The notes: generated by a model not told the origin, from the letters alone. A stretch of 64,000 nucleotides of DNA from Suillus spraguei (GCA_016800925.1 JABCPU010000011.1:1-64000); one strand, 5' to 3'; numbered from the stretch's first letter, positions 1 through 10,826 are shown. Made by a program: numbers and translations.

Positions 1-3000
1 GATATGGAAACGATCGGATCTGACGGATATGATCGGATCTGAGATTAGAAGTATGGTATATGACAAATATGATATGTTTTTTTGTTTTTCAATTGGTATG
101 TCTTATTTGTAGTTTGTATACTATGAATGTAGCATTTCATGAACTTGACTTTTGCCTTATGAAGACTACTATTGCCAACACTGAGTAACACTACTGATCA
201 TTGATTGATTATCATTTCTCCACTTGACCATGATGCCCTCGAACCAGAATGTACCATTGTAAAGATACAACCTAACCTGGGCTGTAGATAAACTACCTCC
301 TAAGTTAGTATGTGTGGTCTTGCACTCCATCTAGTCTGCTTCACTTGCGAAACAAGAGTGTTCGACCCTAAAGGGGGATGCCTGTTAGTATGGTTAAGTT
401 CGAGTCAAACTAATGTGCAAATGTAGCATCATAGTCAGCAGTAAGTTGCCGCAGTCAGCGATGATGCCGCCAGAACTAGTGTCATTGAAATAAAGTCAGT
501 ATCAGTAACGTCAAGCAAGCGGTGGCGAGTGATAATATCAGCGGTAGCGGTAAGGTTGCGAGCGGTGCAAAGAAACAGTAAAGAAGGCCACAGTACTTTC
601 AGCAGTAAAGTAGCGGTGCATGAGAAGTTCAGTCAAAATAGCAATCAAAAGTCCAGCGGTAACGGAGAACGAGCATAATTGATTAACGAGCGATAAGGAA
701 CTTTAAAGACTAAGTCTACTACTGGGTAGATCCAGAGCTAGACAATAATCCTGACCTATAGTACGTGCAAAGGGGTAAAATCAGGTACTGTATCGTGCAG
801 GGTACGCGGTGCTTATATCCTAAATCGTATGTATTCGGAATGCTCTAGGCGAGATCAGTAGTGCTCAAGTATAGTAACCACTGTATGTAAACATAGCGCA
901 AGGCGCTGCAGCACGAGGCGACATGTAATAAGACTTGCCGTGGAATCAGTGATAACAAACATAAAACAAACAACACACCAAATGGAGCTATGTGGACACG
1001 GCAAGGACATGGAAGACATCGGTACATAGAACAAGGTGCAGCAATCGGTACGGTGTGTGGTAAGCATGGGATGCCGCCGGAAGTGCTAAAGGGATAAGAT
1101 GGCCATGGACAAGTGGTAACTCCTATAGACATGAGACGATGTCTTCTTAGATAGATGATCTATAGATAAAGACCTATAAAACCAAATATCTCCACGGTCA
1201 GTGATTCAGACAAATACCAATGACTGATAACGTGGTTGTACGTGGGTGGCTGTTTATGTTCCCCAGGCTACGGTCAGCAAATGATCACTTCTGTGAGATC
1301 AGCAAACTCTTGGACAATGACAAAGATTCTCGAAACAACTAAACTTCAAAGAAAAACACAGAAGTCAAACAAACTAAGAAACAAAAGTAACTGGCCGAAT
1401 TACTCTCTCCAATGGAATGCAGGTGTTTTGCAACAATTGTGCTACTGCAATTTGTGGGAAGTTACAACAATCACCTTCTCAGACAAGCAGGTAGAATCCC
1501 CGGTCAAGACTAGTCACTACTTCAGAGATCTTCTAGCTTACTATTGATCCTGCTGCCAAGGAACTCACTATGAGTATTAAGCAGTTAGCAGGAACGGACG
1601 TCCTTGGATTTCAATACCAAGTCCCCTTTCAATAACTAGAGTCTATCAGTCAGTGAAGACCTTAACTCAGTATCGCTACTCAGATGTGCGAGATCAAGTG
1701 TCACTGTCAACCTCTAAAGTCTCTCCCACTAAGCTACTCTGGCCTTAGATGGACTAAAGAGACAACACAAATATTAGAAACACAAGGACACTTAGCACCA
1801 ACAAACTTTGAAAGAGAGAGAGAGACCAGTGATCAAAGAAAAAGAAGAAAAGAGAAAGATTCAAAAGAAACAGAAGCAAGGAAACAGACAACAGAGAAAG
1901 AAAAACAGAGAGGAAGATGATGAAAGAAACTAGAATGAATTTGTCAAGAAAAAAAATTTGTTGTCTTGCTGGTTGTCAGACACAGTGAGCTCAGGGTCTT
2001 GCTAGTTGTTGAGCACAGTGAGCTCAAGGTAGTGCTATCTCACAGAGTAGACTTCCAATCTTACTGTTGTTGACAATGTTCTTGACAGTGTGCTGATAGT
2101 GCTGGTCACACTTCACTCTCAGTTATATTTCTGAGGGGGAGAAAATCTCTCTTTTTTATTGACAAAAAGGTGGGTCTTATATAGACAAAATGAATGGCTA
2201 TGCTACTGTTTTCCCACATTTTTGTAGGGGTGCTGACCTACCCTATTTATTGAATATTGTCATAGTTGATTTGTAATATGCTCAAGGGTGTGAGAAGAAG
2301 TCATGTGGGATATCAATGGCTATGCATAAATTTGAGATCAGGTGACTATTAGTGGCTATCCTAGGAGGAATATCAATTATGTAATATTTGAAGCATAAAT
2401 CTGCACTTTTTTGTAGATGCATAGAAATGACGCGAGTGAATCATAATGTGTTTCATGAGTTTCTCTGCAGGGTAACTCCATGTAATTATTTTGCTGGGGT
2501 CACCTGACATCTGTGGGAATCTTATGAAGTAGTTTCTGTAGCCAAACATACATAAACACACCCATGAAAAATGAATTAGAAATAATAAGCAAACTTTTTA
2601 CGAGCAAAAGGAAACTTTCGATTCTGCATCATGGATTAATTTCTGAATAGAGGAACACTAAGCTGTTATAGTCCTGGTACTATTTTTCAGCTGCAGTAGT
2701 GCTTAGTCAGCCATGCACCAGACCAGTTTGGTGCGTGTCAACGAGTGTCAAAAGATAGGGTTTTAAGCCCAGTGCCAATATGTTCATTACACTATCTAGA
2801 CGAAGAGTTATCCATGTGAGTACCTTGCTTTGACCTCTGTTTACATTGGCTCACAGCAACACAACAGGATGTGCCTATCATTCAACAAGCAGGGCTGAAT
2901 ATAGCAGGTCACTCATCAGCAGACCAACTTGGTTGCACATCGGAGACACCAAACTCGATGGAGACACTTGAATTACCCCCTTGTATCTGTCCTCCTCCTA

Positions 3001-3139
3001 TTTTCTCGCACGACGGCTACAGTTCAGTGCTGCCTAATTCTCAGAGTGTCCCTTTACCAAGGGCATCACATTTCACTGGGGGGCCCCTCACACTACAGGA
3101 CCTGATTGAGTCCATCGATCGTTTGCACCTTCTGGTGAC
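1..3139. other. gene-poor repetitive DNA
   Basis: No gene is recognisable in this stretch. The open frames are short, overlap on both strands and show no family resemblance. Visible structure is limited to GCGGT/GCAGT-rich DNA at about 420-680, a strongly purine-rich tract at about 1800-1930 and a 33-bp tandem duplication at 1963-2028. The composition resembles old transposon remnants, but I cannot name a family. Everything just upstream of the DUF6532 pseudogene start at 3140 could include its former promoter. Confidence 0.5.
1963..2028. repeat. 33-bp tandem duplication (2 units)
   Basis: Two adjacent units of 33 bp (1963-1995 and 1996-2028) both begin gtcttgct and both contain cacagtgagctca. 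They differ at only a few positions. No coding context is recognised. Confidence 0.7.
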
Positions 3140-3651
3140 ATGGCTTCTCAGTACCGTATGGTGTATACATATGCACCTCTTCGTGGTGCAGAACAATCCC
3201 GTCAAGAGTACACCGACGGTGTAGTTTATGTGAGTCTTCTATTTATGTAATCTGAGTTGTGCTTAATCACATTCAGAGGGATCAAACGACAGGTATACAA
3301 AAATCAGCGACACGATGGTATCAACTCCCTCCCATTAGACCCCCAAGAGAATCATCCCAAGTAGATTCAGGGACCACATCAAGTGCTACCAGCAGTACCC
3401 CCCGATCTACTATGTCACTTGCGACAGATTTGGGGACCACATCCATTGCTACCACCCCCCAATCCAGTACCAGTACCCTTCGCTCATCTGCATCAACTGT
3501 TATTGCAACTTGCAGAGGCTGCTGGAAAGACCAGGGGAGTTCGGGTGTCACTGCAACACACAAGGAAACTGTCGTGAAGGGTGCGAGGGACCATGTGATT
3601 GCTGAAACACTGAGTACATGTGGATTCCACGATTCTTCTAGTTGCTTGAAG

Positions 3652-4126
3652 TGTTACGAACTGGGGTGGCGTCACCAGCGACAGTGAAAAGACACAGGCG
3701 GTCTGCTGGGAGTTCCTACAATGTCTGGAAAGGGACAAGGTGAAAGTACAAGGAACGCGTTCCGAGTATGATCAAGGGTTCAGCCTCAAAGACAAGTCTA
3801 AGAGGTATCTGCGAGAATAGAGACTAAGGCTAAGGAGTGCTTAGACTTAGAGATGATTCAAGACGACTTAAGTTGGAGACCTAAGCGAAGGAGATTCCAG
3901 GTAAAACCCAGTAAGATTAAAGTAAAGAATCTACTACAAGTACAATGTGCTTAAATAGGCCAATATGTGCGCACGGACCAAGAGAGGCGTGGGAAAGTAA
4001 GTGCATATCCAAAGAAGGAAGGCAACTATAGTACAGATGCGTTGAGCATATGAGTCAGAGTCATGTGACATGATATACAGTTAAGGAAACAAAGAGAAAA
4101 TGAATAGGGGCACGTACACTGTAACA
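3652..4126 (-). repeat. 3' LTR (element sense)
   Basis: 475 bp, + strand starting tgttacgaactgg and ending gtacactgtaaca. It matches the other LTR except at 3726, 3769, 3854 and 3946, where it has T (always followed by G) and the partner has C. Confidence 0.95.
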
Positions 4127-4129
4127 TTA

Positions 4130-4139
4130 CCCCCTTTTT
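4130..4139 (-). other. polypurine tract
   Basis: The minus strand reads aaaaaggggg, three bases before the 3' LTR, the usual place for plus-strand priming in LTR elements. Confidence 0.75.
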
Positions 4140-4158
4140 ACACGTAAAGTCACCGACT

Positions 4159-5655
4159 TTACTCATCTTGGTTCGCATAGTAAACGGGATCATCACTAAA
4201 CTCGTAGTCTTCATCAGCAAATGATCCGCTCATCATATACTTGGCTTCTTCAAGACCAGCACGGCGTTTAGAGTCCCTCTTCTTTTCCGCCTGAATATGT
4301 TCATCGTCAAGCTGTTTCTCCCAAGCACGAAGTGCGTCATAGAATCCTTCATCCTTCCAGGTTAACTCGAAAGGCGGAGGTCCAATTCGGTGAGGACAGT
4401 AAAGGGATAAGTGGGTAGGCGACCAATATCTGCAAACCTTGCACTGATATTCCGCACAATTCTTTTGACGATGTCCTAACAATCCACAGATGCGGCACTT
4501 CATATTCTCGTCAGGGTTGGAATGGGCTTTGCGTAAAGGAGACGGAGAGATGATGGGCGTAGGGCTAGTGGACCTGGCGCGCTTCTTCCCCTTATTCTTC
4601 CTCATACGTTTTAAGGCAAGAGTATTGGCTCGCTTAAGTTGCGCTTGTTGAGCGGGAGATAATGTATATGCTGATGAGGGGAGGTCCGGGGTGACTGCTC
4701 GTTCGACAGCCGCAAGGAGTTCGTCAGAGGAAGAAGAAGTGGTTATGCCAAAATCTTTTACTAAGACTGGCGAAACGGGGTCCATTGGACCAAACGATGC
4801 CGGGATAGACATTGGAGGATGTATGTGAAGATCACGAAGTCGGGGACCAAGTGTTACCAACTCAGTGGCAGGAATACCTAGTAGTTTAGCGGCCTCACAC
4901 TGCTCCTTAGTGCAGGGTTCATACAACCAATCAGGACAATCAAGAGAAGTCGTAACGAGAGGCGACGAGATTGGTTGTGCGATGGGAGAAGGAGTTCGGG
5001 GGGATGCAAGATCAGCTTGCGTTTGTTGTAAGTCAGTGATGGCTCCTTCTACTAGGTGTCTGGCTGATCTGGTTTCAGTGACCGATCGCTGGATGGTGTC
5101 GACGACCGTGTTGGTGAGTTGTCCAATTTCTTGCACAGCAGTGTATAGGCCAGTAAAGGCATCAAGACTAGAGTAAACGCTCGAAGAAGTGGGTGCTGGG
5201 ATAGGAAGTGGCGTATCTCCTTGCGGAGAGGGAGGTCGAGCAACGCCTGCTCGACGCTCGGCAATGATGTGAATAGCTTCTTCAACATCATTCTTAAAGG
5301 AATCGGGAAGTAACAGCATAGCGTAAGCACGAATGCGTTTCTGAAGATGAATGAAACGGTGGCGGAGTGTGATGTCTGTAGTTTCTTTAGCGGTGGCTTC
5401 GATGAGGGCCGCGGTACGGATGATGTTGACAAGGAGGAGGGCAGGGAATGCACCTCTTTCGGTGAGGATTCTGTCAATTTCAAGGGCATGTCCCTCACAG
5501 AGGATGGCAGCTTCAATGTAAGAGGTGTTGTCGATTTCTGCGGTGAGAATTCCATATTGTTCAGTCTCAGAGTCGGAGTCGTTGGTGGTGGCGACGACGG
5601 GTGTGATGTAAGTGGTGGCGACGACGGGTGTGATGTAAGCAGTGGGGAAAGGCAT
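4159..5655 (-). CDS. additional retrotransposon ORF, zinc-knuckle protein of unknown function
   Basis: A 498-residue protein in sense with gag and pol, placed between pol and the polypurine tract where other elements may carry env. Visible parts: an N-terminal tandem repeat of nine residues (YITPVVATT twice), a mainly helical region, proline/serine-rich linkers, a basic KRMRKNKGKKRAR stretch (possible nuclear signal), and two C-terminal zinc-knuckle-like motifs at about residues 387-420: CX2CX4HX4C (CRICGLLGHRQKNC) and CX2CX6HX4C. A charged acidic tail follows. No signal peptide or membrane segment is seen, so it is not an envelope protein. The ATG is 67 nt after the pol stop, and the frame stays open back into the last codons of pol. 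It may bind nucleic acid; this is inferred from the knuckles only. Confidence 0.85.
   Translation of the reverse strand: MPFPTAYITPVVATTYITPVVATTNDSDSETEQYGILTAEIDNTSYIEAAILCEGHALEIDRILTERGAFPALLLVNIIRTAALIEATAKETTDITLRHRFIHLQKRIRAYAMLLLPDSFKNDVEEAIHIIAERRAGVARPPSPQGDTPLPIPAPTSSSVYSSLDAFTGLYTAVQEIGQLTNTVVDTIQRSVTETRSARHLVEGAITDLQQTQADLASPRTPSPIAQPISSPLVTTSLDCPDWLYEPCTKEQCEAAKLLGIPATELVTLGPRLRDLHIHPPMSIPASFGPMDPVSPVLVKDFGITTSSSSDELLAAVERAVTPDLPSSAYTLSPAQQAQLKRANTLALKRMRKNKGKKRARSTSPTPIISPSPLRKAHSNPDENMKCRICGLLGHRQKNCAEYQCKVCRYWSPTHLSLYCPHRIGPPPFELTWKDEGFYDALRAWEKQLDDEHIQAEKKRDSKRRAGLEEAKYMMSGSFADEDYEFSDDPVYYANQDE
5585..5638. repeat. 27-bp tandem duplication in the extra ORF
   Basis: Two identical 27-bp units (5585-5611, 5612-5638) encode the repeated YITPVVATT near the N-terminus. 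The duplication is in frame. Confidence 0.9.
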
Positions 5656-5722
5656 TTCAAGATAGTAGTTAATCAGGTGCTTGACGCGAGTTGATTTGAC
5701 TGAAGAATAGTCAGAGGGCGTG

Positions 5723-8700
5723 TTACTTCTTATAAGCGTTCAGGATTCGGGCGGAGTTTTTTAAGTTCTTTTCCGGGAGCCATTCGTTATCTCCCGATGA
5801 GTATCCTTTCCAGGAAACAAGATAACGTCGGCGATTGCCGGTTCCTTTGTGAGAAAGAATTGCTTCAATTTCATATTCTTCCTCTTCTTCAATGATGTCA
5901 GGTGGTGGTTCGGAGAAGTTCGGGCCATGTATGTCCATTTCGCTATAGGACGATAAGACAGAAGCGTGGAACGTAGGGTGAATCTTCCATTGCGGAGGAA
6001 GTTTGAGTGTGAACGTGATGGGTGATAAGACATCGATGATCGGGAAAGGTCCGTATCGTTTCGGTGCCAATTTCCTTGATGGGAGTTTGAGTCTAAGATT
6101 AGCAGCTGATAGCCAAACCTTATCTCTGATCTTCCATGGGATGTACTTATCTCCTCGGGATCGTTCAGCCATCGTTTGCATTGCAATGTTGTGGCAGGCG
6201 ATTGCTTCTTCTCTTATCTTCTGCAGGGATCGTACTCGATCTTCTGCTGCGGGGACAGATGAGTCAGGGATAAGGTGGGGAATAGCGCGTGGTTCGTATC
6301 CCATCATCAAATAGAAAGGTGATGCATTCCTTGCATCATGTTTTCGGTGGTTATGGACGAATTCAGCGATTGGTAGGTGTTCTACCCAATCTTCAGGGTT
6401 GTTACGGCAGTAGATGCAAAGGTATGTCTCCAGTTCTTGATTCAGCCTTTCGGTCTGACCATCAGTCTGCGGGTGATAAGCCGTGGATGGAGCGATGACG
6501 TAGTCAAGAAGTCGGGCAAGTTCCTTGGAGAAGCGAGATAGGAACTGCGGGCCTCGGTCCGAGATAACTTTGTCATGGAGTCCGAATCGTCGGTAAACAT
6601 GTTTCAAAAATGGTTTGGCAACCCCTTCAGAAGTGACGGTTTTCAGGCAAGGGACAATAATTACCCCCTTCGTAAGGCCATGGTCTACCACGACCATGAT
6701 ACTATCAAAGCCGCCAGAGACAGGGAGATCAGTGACCAGATCAACAGATACCTGAGAGAAGGGGCGAACAGCCGATGAGGGAATAGGCGCAAGCGGGGGC
6801 CGAACAGGGTGCGTATCTGCTTTCATTTGCTGACAAAGGGCGCAACCCTCGACGTATTTCCGAATATAAGAGCCCATTGCAGGCCACCAGGCTTCTCGTT
6901 TGACGAGTTCTTCAGTTTTGAATCTACCGGGGTGTCCCGCGGTAGGATGATCGTGATACCGTTTGAGGATATCAAAATGGTGTGGCGGGGGAATATAGGC
7001 GCGATTCTTAAAATAGAGGACGTTCTCCTCAATCTTCCAGTCAGAAAGTGCCGATTTCATAGGGGGAAGGCACACGCCATCAAGGGCGTCAGACGCCGTC
7101 TTGAAGACAGGGTCGTCAAGGGGGTCAGAGGATGACAGAACATCCTTCAAATCGGTATCAATAAGACGAACGAATAGAGCGTCAGGGAGAAGGGTTTGGT
7201 CTTCATTATCGTCTTTGCCAGAGTCGTAATCGGGCCGGCGGGATAGTGCATCAGGTACAGCTAATTTAGTACCTGCAACGTGATGCAGTTCGATGTCGTA
7301 AATAGATAAAATCAATTGCCAACGTGCTTGGCGACGAGTAAGCTTCTGTGCACTTCTAAAGTACAGAAGGTTCTTGTGGTCGGTGAATACGAGGACGGGG
7401 TGAGGGTTTCCTTCGAGATAATGACGCCATTCGTTCAATGCCCGGATCACAGCAAGGAGTTCCCGATCAAAAATCTGATAATTGCGCTCCGCAGGGTTTA
7501 GTGACTGTGAGAGATATGCACATGGGTGATAAACACCATTCACATCGGTTTGCAGGAGAACTCCGCTGGTTGCTACAAGCGAAGCGTCGGTAGCAATGGC
7601 AAATTGTCGGGAAGGATCAGGGTTACGGAGTACTGGTTGGGAAATGAAGCGGCGTTTCAATTCCTCGAAGGTATCCATACATTCGGTTGACCATTCAAAG
7701 GCCTTATCTTTCTTTGTCAAGTCGATAAGGGGTCTGGCGATGTCAGAATAGTGGGAAATGAACGTGCGGTAGAAGTTGCAAAAACCGAGGAATGACCGAA
7801 CATCTTTTACAGATTTCGGGATTGGCCATTCGGAGATTCCTTTAGTCTTGGCGGTGTCCATAGCAACTTGTCCAGGACGAATTATCATTCCGAGGTATTC
7901 CACTTCTTCTGCATCGAAGGTGCACTTCTCCGGTTTCAAAAACAAGTGTTCGTTTCGTATTTTCATCAAGACTCGTCTAGTCCGTTCGCGGTGTTCTGCC
8001 ACAGTCGTAGAGAAAATCAGGATATCGTCCATGTAGATAACCATCCATCCTTCGTTGATTTCTTGTTGGAAGGTACGATTCATATATGCTTGGAAGGTTG
8101 CTGGTGAATTGCAAAGGCCAAAGAACATGACGTTCGGTTCGAAGAGGCCGAATTCCGTGGTAAAAGCAGCTTTCCACCTATCATCAGGATGGATGCGAAT
8201 GTTGTTATAGCTGGACCGGATATCCATTTTTGTAAAGAACTGTGCGTTGTGAAGGCGTGCGACAAGGGAAATAGGGAGTGGGAGTGGATAAGCGTTCTTG
8301 ACTGTCCAATCATTGATGTAGCGATAATCTTGACAGGGACGTAATTCTCCACTCTTCTTTCCTACAAAGAAGAAGCCACTAGCTTGAGGTGACTTCGATT
8401 CCAAGATAAAGCCTTTCGCAACGTTTTCATCAATGAACGTTTTGACAGCAGCGCGTTCTTTTTCCGATAATGGGTAGACCTTAGACGTGCGAGGGATAAA
8501 ACCGGGTTTAGTATCAATCCGATGATCGATACCAGGGCGTTCGGGGGGTAGTTTGTTCAGCCCGTCTTTAGCAAAGACGTCTGCGAAGTTGTGCAAATAA
8601 TCCGGGACCAATTCTTCGAAGGATTTCTTTTTCTTCTCCTTTTCTTCCGTGGCGAATTCCTGAGCTTTGTTACTATATTTTAGAGGAGGGAGAGAAATTG

Positions 8701-9808
8701 TGGAGTAGGCGGAGGATCGCTCGAGTTGGGAAGTTCCATCACGTGTCAAGGGTGTATCCATGGATACTTCTTCTATGATCCTCATGTTAACTCCGTCGAT
8801 ATCGTATTCCACAAGAAATTCTCCATCTCCTAGTTCATAAGAGGAAATTTCGTGTACTTCTGGCGCATGCCAGACGTCATTCATGGTATCGAATTGGTCA
8901 TCATCCTCGGTTGGGATCAACGAGGGCACGGGTTCTTCTTTATCGGGGATTTCTTCAATTGAAGCTGAAAGGGTTTTCGGGGGAACAAAGAACTTGGATA
9001 ACTTCGGTACGTTGGTGCTTTGTCCTGAGAGTTCTTCATCCGGTTTTCTTTTTCCTTGCTTCTGTTCTTCTATTGGCCGTTGCTCAATAGGTTCTTGTCT
9101 GACTCGATGCTCGGGTCCAGACTCATTCTTGCGTTTTTCCGCGCGGGGAATCGGTGACACTGCTCGCGGCAGTTGTACATGTGGAGTGGGTTCTGTAGTT
9201 CGTGGCAGTCGTACTTCTGGTTCTGGTTCGCAAATAGGAGAGGCGATGAATGGTTTCGGAAGACGGGAATGTTGCCATCTGGCATGATGATTGAATAGTT
9301 GTGGCAATCCATTCTTCTGTCTGTCTTCATCTATATCGATTTCGATTTCATCAGATTTCTCTGTCCGTGAAAGGACAAGTGTTTCAGCAGCCCAATCTAT
9401 AATTGGGTTCATTGCTCGTAACCATGGGATTCCAAGGAGGATTTTGTCTCTCCTTCCTAGTTTGGTGATGTTGAATTTTCCATACATGGTTCGGTCGTCG
9501 ATTTTGACCACTAGGAGGCAGTAATGCGTGATCGGTCCTCCTTTGATAAGAGTCCCATCTGCCGTAGTAACTCGAAATGGTTCTTTGAGTTTTCGTCGTG
9601 TGATTTGATGGAGTTTCACAAACTCTTCTGAGATGAATGTGCCCGCTGCTCCTGAATCGATAACAGTGGTGGTGTCGACAGATTTCAAACGAGTACGCGA
9701 ATGGAGGGTGATAGGGACACGAAGTTCTTTTCTTTCACCTACAGCACGTACAAGTCTTAGTAGTACATTGGGAGAAACATACGTCGAATCTTTGTTTCTC
9801 CAAGTCAA
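5723..9808 (-). CDS. retrotransposon Pol polyprotein with chromodomain
   Basis: About 1361 residues in the -1 frame relative to gag, beginning at the overlap (first codon TTG), so it is probably made as a Gag-Pol fusion and not from its own start. Aspartic protease DSGA at residues 51-54; reverse transcriptase with YMDD at 592-595; RNase H around TDAS 740, DREL 781 and TDHK 809; integrase zinc finger H954/H959/C989/C992; catalytic triad D1023, D1084, E1120 with 35 residues between the last two; C-terminal chromodomain from about 1312 (YEIEAILSHK, then YLVSWKGY). All catalytic residues are present. A long acidic/proline-rich spacer (about 190-400) joins protease and RT. The chromodomain would direct integration to modified histones. 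The frame ends at TAA 5725-5723. Confidence 0.95.
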   Translation of the reverse strand: MTWRNKDSTYVSPNVLLRLVRAVGERKELRVPITLHSRTRLKSVDTTTVIDSGAAGTFISEEFVKLHQITRRKLKEPFRVTTADGTLIKGGPITHYCLLVVKIDDRTMYGKFNITKLGRRDKILLGIPWLRAMNPIIDWAAETLVLSRTEKSDEIEIDIDEDRQKNGLPQLFNHHARWQHSRLPKPFIASPICEPEPEVRLPRTTEPTPHVQLPRAVSPIPRAEKRKNESGPEHRVRQEPIEQRPIEEQKQGKRKPDEELSGQSTNVPKLSKFFVPPKTLSASIEEIPDKEEPVPSLIPTEDDDQFDTMNDVWHAPEVHEISSYELGDGEFLVEYDIDGVNMRIIEEVSMDTPLTRDGTSQLERSSAYSTISLPPLKYSNKAQEFATEEKEKKKKSFEELVPDYLHNFADVFAKDGLNKLPPERPGIDHRIDTKPGFIPRTSKVYPLSEKERAAVKTFIDENVAKGFILESKSPQASGFFFVGKKSGELRPCQDYRYINDWTVKNAYPLPLPISLVARLHNAQFFTKMDIRSSYNNIRIHPDDRWKAAFTTEFGLFEPNVMFFGLCNSPATFQAYMNRTFQQEINEGWMVIYMDDILIFSTTVAEHRERTRRVLMKIRNEHLFLKPEKCTFDAEEVEYLGMIIRPGQVAMDTAKTKGISEWPIPKSVKDVRSFLGFCNFYRTFISHYSDIARPLIDLTKKDKAFEWSTECMDTFEELKRRFISQPVLRNPDPSRQFAIATDASLVATSGVLLQTDVNGVYHPCAYLSQSLNPAERNYQIFDRELLAVIRALNEWRHYLEGNPHPVLVFTDHKNLLYFRSAQKLTRRQARWQLILSIYDIELHHVAGTKLAVPDALSRRPDYDSGKDDNEDQTLLPDALFVRLIDTDLKDVLSSSDPLDDPVFKTASDALDGVCLPPMKSALSDWKIEENVLYFKNRAYIPPPHHFDILKRYHDHPTAGHPGRFKTEELVKREAWWPAMGSYIRKYVEGCALCQQMKADTHPVRPPLAPIPSSAVRPFSQVSVDLVTDLPVSGGFDSIMVVVDHGLTKGVIIVPCLKTVTSEGVAKPFLKHVYRRFGLHDKVISDRGPQFLSRFSKELARLLDYVIAPSTAYHPQTDGQTERLNQELETYLCIYCRNNPEDWVEHLPIAEFVHNHRKHDARNASPFYLMMGYEPRAIPHLIPDSSVPAAEDRVRSLQKIREEAIACHNIAMQTMAERSRGDKYIPWKIRDKVWLSAANLRLKLPSRKLAPKRYGPFPIIDVLSPITFTLKLPPQWKIHPTFHASVLSSYSEMDIHGPNFSEPPPDIIEEEEEYEIEAILSHKGTGNRRRYLVSWKGYSSGDNEWLPEKNLKNSARILNAYKK

Positions 9809-10641
9809 AAATCCTCAACAATCCGTCTCACGGTGTCTTCATCTTCTTCTTCTCCTTTAACTTCGGTTTGTCGGAGTGGTGTCTTCTTCTTTCTATCAGG
9901 ACAATTATGGATGCGGTGTCCTGTCTTTCTGCATCCAAAGCATTGCCCTTTCTTCATGCATTCGGATCTCTCCATGTCAGAGATTCGATCTACGACCATT
10001 GCATTGGAATCACGGTTCGGAATATACCGTGCATTCCCATAGTTCTTCTTCTTCTGTTGTGGAATATGACGTGTCCTCATGGCGTTAAGCCAATGATGGG
10101 CATTGTCAATAGCAACGCATTGCAACACAACATCTCTGAATATTTCGGAGACATCTCCCGTATTGAAAAGCTTTGTAAGGATACCCCAGTTGAGACCATC
10201 TTGGAAGAACTGGATCTTCGTTGCGTTATCGGTGATATGAGCCTTGGCTGCAAGTGCCTCAAAGTCGGCAACATAGGTATGAAGATCTCCAGTTCCTTGC
10301 TTGAGGTCTCTAAGACGCGTAAGCGCGGTCATTCTGGTATCCACTGGTTCGAATGCTTCTTTGAAGCTCTTCATAAAATCCACCATCGTCCCATAACCAA
10401 CTTTTTGTCCGGAAGTGTCGGTAGACTGGGCATGTTCAAGGAATTGTTCTTTCCATGATTTGGCGTTCTTTTCGGTCATAAAGGATGTTATGTAGATGAT
10501 CTTCTGCTTGTCGGTGGTGTAAAGCTTTTCATTGATGTCAAAGTGCAAGTTGCACGACTGGATAAACTCGCGAGAGTTATCGCGATCTCCATCAAAACCA
10601 ATCGGTTGACCGATCTTGTATTCGAATTCTTTGGTCAACAT
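9805..10641 (-). CDS. retrotransposon Gag (capsid/nucleocapsid)
   Basis: A 278-residue Gag starting at ATG 10641, about 200 nt inside the 5' LTR. The middle has the helical retrotransposon-gag pattern (SFMTEKNAKSWKEQF, then a TRLRDLKQGTGDLHTYVADF segment). A CX2CX4HX4C zinc knuckle (CFGCRKTGHRIHNC) lies at about residues 234-247, followed by a short basic then acidic tail. Gag forms the particle and packages element RNA. It ends at TGA 9807-9805, inside a run of five T (minus sense), and the pol frame is open across this point in -1. That layout suggests programmed -1 frameshifting. No frame breaks are seen. Confidence 0.93.
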   Translation of the reverse strand: MLTKEFEYKIGQPIGFDGDRDNSREFIQSCNLHFDINEKLYTTDKQKIIYITSFMTEKNAKSWKEQFLEHAQSTDTSGQKVGYGTMVDFMKSFKEAFEPVDTRMTALTRLRDLKQGTGDLHTYVADFEALAAKAHITDNATKIQFFQDGLNWGILTKLFNTGDVSEIFRDVVLQCVAIDNAHHWLNAMRTRHIPQQKKKNYGNARYIPNRDSNAMVVDRISDMERSECMKKGQCFGCRKTGHRIHNCPDRKKKTPLRQTEVKGEEEDEDTVRRIVEDF

Positions 10642-10826
10642 GGTTGATGATTCTTCTGATGAGTTATACTTTCTCGGTGCCTACACGCGCTGTCTTGCTG
10701 TCTGTCAGGGCTTTCTTCTGTCAGAGGGTTTCTCTTGACAATCTGCTCAGCGTACGCGTACGCTAGTCTGCTGATCTAAGCGATCAGGGTTCAGGGTCGA
10801 AGACTGGATAGTCGACGATCAAAATG

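Noticed and set aside
845..1132. Overlapping minus-strand ORFs of 95 and 70 codons
   Set aside because: Two frames over the same bases, no family resemblance and no splice context; repetitive DNA.
2100..2240. Copia-like polypurine tract and LTR edge (ctgagggggag)
   Set aside because: No partner LTR, no integrase or RT frames nearby and no target duplication could be found.
4159..5655. Reading the third retrotransposon ORF as an envelope gene
   Set aside because: No signal peptide, membrane anchor or cleavage site; zinc knuckles and a basic patch point to nucleic-acid binding.
9806..9808. TTG as a true start codon for pol
   Set aside because: Fungal nuclear genes rarely start at TTG; the overlap with gag and the T5 run fit frameshifting better.
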